A stretch of DNA of 64,000 bases, taken from Erigeron canadensis (lineage: Eukaryota > Streptophyta > Magnoliopsida > Asterales > Asteraceae). Made by a program: the position numbers and the translations under genes. Below the pieces are notes generated by a model. The model did not search any database and had not been told where the DNA came from. It was given only the letters and a program-made list of their open reading frames with translations. Positions 57,453 to 64,000 of this stretch are shown here, in pieces. The DNA lies in NCBI RefSeq assembly GCF_010389155.1, contig NC_057761.1, positions 4,280,501 to 4,344,500 of the forward strand, in the 5' to 3' direction. Position 1 is the first letter of the stretch, and every line of letters begins with the position of its first letter.

Positions 57453-60400
57453 ATGGAAGAAAGCAACAACAATAACAGAAGAAATGATTTGTTAAGGTTT
57501 GACAAGAATACATGCCCAGGATGCAAAATTGATCAACTCAAACAACAACAAACTGGGGTGCCTTACAAACACCTTTCTTATATTTGGCTTGTCTCCCTTT
57601 GCACTGGTTTGTCTATCTATATGTCTGTCTCTCAATAATATATATGTATCAAATTCATTGTTCTTATTAATTGTTGATTATGTTTTTGTTTTTCAGCTCT
57701 CCCAATTTCTTCTCTTTATCCATTCATTTACTTCATGGTATGTATGTATGTGTTATTTTACTCCCATTGTTGGTTGACTTGTATTTATTATTTTATATTT
57801 TTTGGTCTATGGAGTGGTGGCTTGGACCCCTAAAATGAAGGGAAGCGATAAACGTACCATTGTTTTTTATTTATCTATCACAACGTATAAGTTTTATAAT
57901 ACAAGTCGGTTCGGTTATGCATGCTGGTGGTAGATATATCAAATTTTGTGGTACAAATATCACCTCCCTAAAATGAAGGCTGCCCGCAGTGACCAACATA
58001 GCCATGACCAACAAGGACGTTCGCCCTTTTTAGAATTGGGGTGATTTTTTCGATCTGTGAATCCCTTCACCCCTTCGCTGACTTCCTATCACCTACCCGT
58101 TAAAGATGGTCTTACGGGATGGGTTCGTACCACAGTCGGCCTATCCGTATGTGTTTCACTGAATTTTTTTCTGACTTTTGGGATGTCATCTGAGCGCATG
58201 GAGACTCCTTCACAGTTTTAGTAAGAATAAGCAAGTACTTTGCAAAAGCTATGACATTTGATTTAGACCTGTCCCCTTTTTAGCTACCCACCCAAGTGAT
58301 ACAAATTCTAATTATCAATGGTAGAGTTAAAAACTATATAAGTATATGCATGCCAATACGTGTTGTCATATTTCCAGGTAAGAGATTTTGGCATTGCAAG
58401 TCAAGAGGAAGATATTGGTTACTATGCTGGATTTGTTGGTAAGCTATCTAAAGTAATCGTGCATGATCGTATTCATATATACTACCGAGTTTATTAATCT
58501 GAACATCCTTTTGTAGGTTCTTCATTCATGGTTGGAAGAGCCTTGACGTCTCTTATTTGGGGAGTGCTTGCTGATCGATATGGTAGAAAGCCTATAATTC
58601 TAATTGGCACATTTTCAGTGTATGCAGTGATATCGCCTTTTTTTTGCGCAATTTTCGTTCCTATGAAATGGTTGCCAATCGTTACACAACTGACGGCAGT
58701 GCTTTAATTTTTTTTTACCCCTTTTCTAAGAAAAAAAAACATATGGATTCAGGGTCATTTTCAACACTCTGTTTGGACTCAGTTCAACCCTCTGGATGGC
58801 AATTTGTTCGAGGTTTCTCCTTGGATGTTTTAACAGCCTGCTAGGAACAATAAGGGTATGTTTTATATCTATGTGGATATGCGACTATGCGTATACACTA
58901 AACTGCAATGTATTAGTGCTTACAATTGTCTCTCCTGTATAATAGAGTTTTTATCTAGAATTAATATCAAATGATAAGTACTATTAAAAAGCGAGTAGAT
59001 TCGGCCAATATTCTCGTCCTGCAATAAAAAAATGTTCTGCTGCCTGGTGCAAGTTCTGCTAGACACATTAAAATATCCACCTGGCTGTATAATTGCTTGT
59101 CAAAGGTATTGATATTATTACTAGAGCATTCAACTGCTTTGTACATACCCCTTCTGTTGTTGAACACCCCATTGACCCCAATAACTAATTCAATAAAGGT
59201 GCTTTCCTAAACTGGATTATAGATACAGTAATCTTATGTTGACTTTTTCTTCTTTATAACAATACGGAACTAACCAATTACTTGTATTATTTATAATCAA
59301 ATCGTGTAAGAGGTGTGCTTCACAATGATGAGTGCTTTAGCTCTTGTATGCACTTAATTTAGTGTAGTACAGCTTAAACTCTGCAGTCCATGGTTACAGA
59401 TGATTAAGCTTCTGTTAATTGAACTACTCTGTTCCAGGCATATGCTACAGAGGTCTGCCGAGAGGAATACCATGGTTTGGCAATGTCAATAGTAAGATCT
59501 TATAAACTATGTTTGTATCTCTTGCATTCATTTCTTAGTATTTACCTCAGATGTTTTTATCAGGTTAGTACCTCTCGGGGAATTGGCATGATTATTGGTC
59601 CTGCCATTGGCGGTTTCTTTGCACAGGTACAATGTTAAAAAGTTGATGGAAACTATATGATTTTGTGCTAACTAACTGTAATTTTGAACTCCCTTTAAGT
59701 GATGATTAAATTTAACCTTTTTTTGTCTCAGTGTTCTCCTTCGTTTTTATGTCTTTTGTTTTGAAAGTTCTGTCTTTGATTTGCTTTGCTTGTAAATGGC
59801 TTATTATTTCCAGAAACGTTTGTTGTTTGCCATGTTTTCCTATGTAGTATTTTACCAACAAAGTAATGGCTTAGTTCGCTTTTAGTTTTTTTTAACTGGT
59901 CTAACAGCATCCGTACAGTCCACAAATCCAATTGAATCAGTAAGTGAGTTTGTTCTTGTAGAATATGTATCTACGACTATTGACCATAATTCATGTTTGA
60001 TTTGCACTCTCTTCAGCCTGCTGAGAAATATCCTCGCTTCTTCTCCGAGACGTCTTTGTTTGGAAGGTACTCTCATACTCGAAACTCTATATACTTCTCT
60101 GAAAATGAAAGTGTTGACAGACTATTCGAGTGTCTCGTCTTCTCATTTGTACTCGACAATTACATGACACAGGTTTCCATACTTCCTACCATGCCTTATA
60201 ATATCCGTCTATGCTTTGGCTGTATTTATTTCTAGTTGGTGGCTTCCGGTAAGTGTGTGTTTATTTTTTTTTCATCTTTTATCTGTGCAAAATAAGAAAG
60301 TGTTGTGATCTTGTATAAGTATCAACCATATTTTTACAATCAGAAAAAAAAAGTCCCTATATGTTAGGGTTGTTCCTACACCTATGAGTTCCATTGGACA

Positions 60401-63102
60401 CAAAAATTGATAATATGGAAGAATCGTAAAGTGGCCGTGATTGTAATAAGTTTGGTATGTAGTTATCTAGGTTTGCTTGTCTCGCCTTATGGTATGCAAA
60501 TGAACTCTATGCGTGGACATCATTCATTGATTAGTGACACACTTTAATAGGACATAATTTAAGAGCACCTACTTTAAAAACTTTGATATATGTGATGGTG
60601 ATTGCTAAATTTGTTTGTATTTTATAGGAAACACTGCACATGCATCGTGCAAGGGTAGTCACCGAAGCGGAGTCTCTCCATGTACCTGAACTAGAAGCTT
60701 CGGAAGGTTTACTCAGTCAAAACGAGAATATAGATGTTAAAGCAGAAAAAGTGTCTTCCTTTTCTTTGTTGAAGAATTGGCCATTGATGTCTACAATCAT
60801 TGTGTATTGTGTGTTTTCACTTCAAGAAATTGCATACGCAGAAGTAGGTGTTTTTGTTCAATCATTCATATAGTTTTACCTTTTAACTTAGAACATATTC
60901 TGTTACATTCAAAAGAGCTTTATTACTAATTAAGAATAAAAACTTGGAAAAAGAGATTTTGGTGAGTTCTTTTTACTCTGAGCATGCTATCATTGAAAGT
61001 TTTATTACAGATATTTTCATTATGGGCTGTTAGTGACAAAAAGTTTGGAGGGCTTAGCTTTTCATCTCAAGATGTTGGTGTGGTTCTTGCTATTTCAGGT
61101 ACAAATATCGCTAAACAATAACTCTTTATGCACCCAATTTTGTTTCATTTATGATATACTGTCACCAATTTAGGGACACCTTCCAACATTGCCTCATATT
61201 CTCAAACTAATATGCCATTATATTATTAATGAGATTATGACAAAATTTACACAGTACAAAATAGGACATGAAATACCCTTAAAGCTATATGATGACATAA
61301 TGACAAATGCATCTTATATTATTTTTGGGAAGATAAATAAGTTGTTTTACAATGTGATGTGTGATGTCCAATTCTTATTTTCAAGAGATGATTATGATGT
61401 TCAAGGTTTGACACAAAGCATTATGGAGCTCATAGCTCATTAGATAGGTACTGACATGATTTAAGTTTGTCAGACTAGCTGACTCGTTAGCTGGTTGTAC
61501 ATATTGGACAGTCATAACGAATTGATACTGACCAACTCTCATTTGTAAATACATTAATGCTTAATGACACCATCTAGAATTCACTGAGAGATTCTTATCC
61601 GTACCCTGTGTTCGTGAATTTTGAGGTATTTATGCACAAACTATTCAGGTTTTGGGCTTTTATTGTTCCAGCTTATACTCTATCCATACATTGAGAAACT
61701 TCTTGGCCCGCTCGCAGTCACACGACTTTCAGCTGTAAGGTCTTTACTTGCATTTTACTTTCGAAGTCTTCTTTTATTTATTTATCTGGCCATAACTTTT
61801 CGAGCTTCCTTTTTTCATCTCAGATTATATCAATCCCTATTCTATCAGCTTATCCATACATAGCAATGCTTTCAGGAGTTTCTCTTTACCTAACCATTAA
61901 TTGTGCATCACTAATAAGGAATGTGTTATCTGTAAGTAATTTTAAATAGCTATAACTATCTGATATTTTTAAAATCAGTTGATTAATTGTGCTACATGTT
62001 TGTCCAGGTGTCACTAGTCACTGGGATATTTATCTTGTTGAATAATGCCGTTGTAAGTCCATATCCAATCTCTATGTATTTGCAAAATGGGTGGGTCAGG
62101 TAATGTGTCAGAACGTGTTTGGTGACCAACATATACATTTTATATCAAGGTTGTTTAAAAGTTTAAACAATATTATATTTTAATAAAGAATATAATATCC
62201 ACTTTTCATCTGGTTTTTCCATAAAAAGGATTAAGGAGGTTGTAAATATTACCTCATTTGACACATTTTGTCATTAGCTGATTTATTATATTAACCTGAC
62301 CAGTTAAAGATAGAAATATAACCCAAATCACCCTGTTTAGGTAGGGTCAAGGTTGCTACCTCTACTTTAAAACATGATATTCTATTGTATTGTACTAAAC
62401 CATTTTTTTTACTGATTTACAATAGCCCCAACATCAACGAGGGGCTGCTAACGGAATCTCAATGACGGCCATGTCTGTTTCTAAAGCATTTGGTCCTGCT
62501 GGAGCAGGGGCACTGTAAGTGAAGTTATGCCCATGTAAACCATACATTACATGCAAGATAATGTCTGCTGTAATTCTATTCTGTTTTCTTTTTATCAAAT
62601 GCAGCTTCTCGTGGGCACAAAAACGTCAAGTTGCTGCCATACTCCCAGGTAACAAGTTTCCACTTGATCTCCTTGCCTGTAATAGCCTCCTTGTTAAGAG
62701 TAATGAACACAAACTATGGAATCTGAATTTGATTATATTAACTTTGTATGCTAATGAAGCCTTACAGACCAAATTTTTGTCTACGTTTTCGACAATAGAT
62801 AGGCATGATCAAGTCCATTTATAAGGAATTAGGTCTAATTGGATTGACTTCTTAAGGAAATTGTCTTTTCAACAGTCAAAGTAATCCTCGACTTAGTGTA
62901 GTTCTTATCCAACATTCCTCATCTGAAAATTATTATCAATACGTATGAGTAGTAAACTTTTATCTATTCGATACTACGGTTTTACATTGACTGTTCGACA
63001 GGGGATCAAATGGTATTCTTCGTATTGAACGTCATTCAGTTTATTGGGTTGCTTTTGACCTTCAAGCCTTTCATGGCACAACACGATGGTAGAACACTAT
63101 AA
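57453..63102 (+). CDS. Major-facilitator carrier of the ZIF1/ZIFL family, 17 exons, 493 aa
   Basis: All junctions are GT-AG. Exons: 57453-57606, 57697-57737, 58378-58438, 58517-58619, 58753-58855, 59438-59491, 59564-59626, 60017-60066, 60173-60248, 60628-60843, 61011-61098, 61649-61734, 61824-61931, 62008-62052, 62426-62514, 62605-62648, 63002-63102 (1482 nt, no frame break). Family marks: CPGCKIDQLK at 21-30 before the first helix, the MFS signature GVLADRYGRKP (101-111), and antiporter motif C-like GIGMIIGPAIGG (178-189). A hydrophilic central loop (about 236-280) lies between the two six-helix halves. Arabidopsis members are proton-coupled carriers of the tonoplast or plasma membrane (ZIF1, nicotianamine and zinc; ZIFL1, potassium and auxin transport). 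Which member this is orthologous to cannot be decided here. Length is normal for the family. Confidence 0.94.
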
Positions 63103-64000
63103 GGATACCTGTAAAGACTCTCAAGGCTACCTCTTAAAGTTCAGCATCTGAACTTTGATCAGGCATTATTCGGCGTACCCCCCCCCCCCCCCGGGCCCGT
63201 TTGATGCTTGGCGTCGCCATTCGTTGAACAAGTATAGTTTATGGTTGTGAAAAAAATAAATGTGGTGGAATTTAGGTTAAATGACACTAATTCATTAATC
63301 ATTACATTGCAACATAAACCATATATTGAAGGGATATTGAATTACTGTTCTGTTATGTAATTATGTTTGTATTTACCATGGGAATACATTTGATGTATAT
63401 ATTTACCTATGCAACAATGTATACACATGTAACGTGTATATTAGCTCCTAAGAATTGGTTTGGTGGCAAGTTTGACAAGAGGATTTATAACAAAGGGTTT
63501 TATCACCAGCCTTCATAAACCGACCCATACTTCAGCTAATAAATGAAGCTTAAGCTTATTGACTATTTCGCTTATTTCATTGGTTAAAAAAATAATAAGT
63601 TAAGCTAAAAAAAGAAGTATCGAAAAACTCTAAAGAGCTTATTAACTTAAGCTAAAACTTAAACCATATAGCACATAAACGAACAAATGATGTTTACTCG
63701 TTATGAATGAAAATTTTGGATATAGATATACGTTTTTATAACTTTTTTTTTATTCTATCCATGACTAAGTTTAATAAAGTACTTGAGAAACAAAAAAGTA
63801 ATGAACCTTTTGATTTACATCTAGATGTTCGTTCATAGAACTTGTTTGATGTTACCCATGACTAAAGTTTGACGAAGACGATTGTGTTTAATACAGTTAA
63901 TTTTTTTTAGTACACTAAAAACGTGTTTGAAGAAGACTGTAACATAATCGAAAATAATAAGCCCATTTATGTAAAGAGCTTGAAGTCACCACTTGTTTTT
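63103..64000. other. 3' flank of the ZIFL gene, ending AT-rich
   Basis: A run of 15 C (63178-63192) followed by GGGCCCG lies 76 bp after the stop codon. It is followed by TTTGATGCTTGGCGTCG, a dispersed-repeat-like string also seen near 32010. Beyond 63240 the sequence is AT-rich with no gene recognised. Confidence 0.45.

Noticed and set aside
1..64000. CRISPR arrays, bacterial-type operons, rRNA genes
   Set aside because: No regularly spaced repeats, no rRNA-like sequence, and the spliced genes show that this is plant nuclear DNA.

Overview
This window is nuclear DNA of a flowering plant. It is AT-rich, has GT-AG introns of plant size, and is dominated by layered transposable elements. Two intact plant genes sit at the right-hand end. 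The repeat and gene sequences look asterid, plausibly Asteraceae, but that is an inference from remembered protein resemblance and not a search result.

Left part (1-8.0 kb). The window opens with a decayed N-myristoyltransferase copy joined to two exons of a decayed nucleotide-sugar-transporter gene. Then come a 1.2-kb Mutator-type element with a perfect 9-bp target duplication, a minus-strand LINE broken by a solo LTR, a Helitron 3' end and a CACTA-type remnant.

Centre-left (8.0-20.5 kb). A 12.45-kb Ty1/Copia retrotransposon of Sirevirus-like layout has nearly identical LTRs (two 1-bp indels). It runs LTR, initiator-Met primer site, gag, pol, polypurine tract-like site, an uninterrupted 1243-codon extra ORF, polypurine tract, LTR. 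The gag-pol part carries about a dozen single-base deletions, while the extra ORF has none and has what looks like its own TATA box and leader.

Middle (20.5-35 kb). I see no plant gene here, apart from one short unrecognised coding-like patch. It holds a small MULE-type MITE, a hAT element inserted inside a tRNA-derived SINE composite, a clean minus-strand Helitron, a head-to-tail array of Helitron-like units (25.9-30.9 kb) ending in the same hairpin, another Helitron, and TA/ATT microsatellites.

Centre-right (35-43 kb). A 5.1-kb Copia element with 200-bp LTRs (one mismatch) and a perfect 5-bp target duplication is inserted in a LINE remnant. A small hAT-like element and a second LINE remnant follow.

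Right part (43-64 kb). A complete 14-exon NIMA-related kinase gene (NEK6/IBO1 type, 924 codons) and a complete 17-exon major-facilitator gene of the ZIF1/ZIFL family (493 codons) lie on the plus strand. Between them are a minus-strand Helitron, Tourist-like MITEs, a gutted PIF/Harbinger element (transposase and ORF1 remnants) and a Helitron with an internal 511-bp tandem duplication that ends about 300 bp before the ZIFL start codon. The kinase acts on microtubules and directional cell growth in Arabidopsis; the ZIFL protein is a membrane proton-coupled carrier. Nothing in the sequence links the two functionally.
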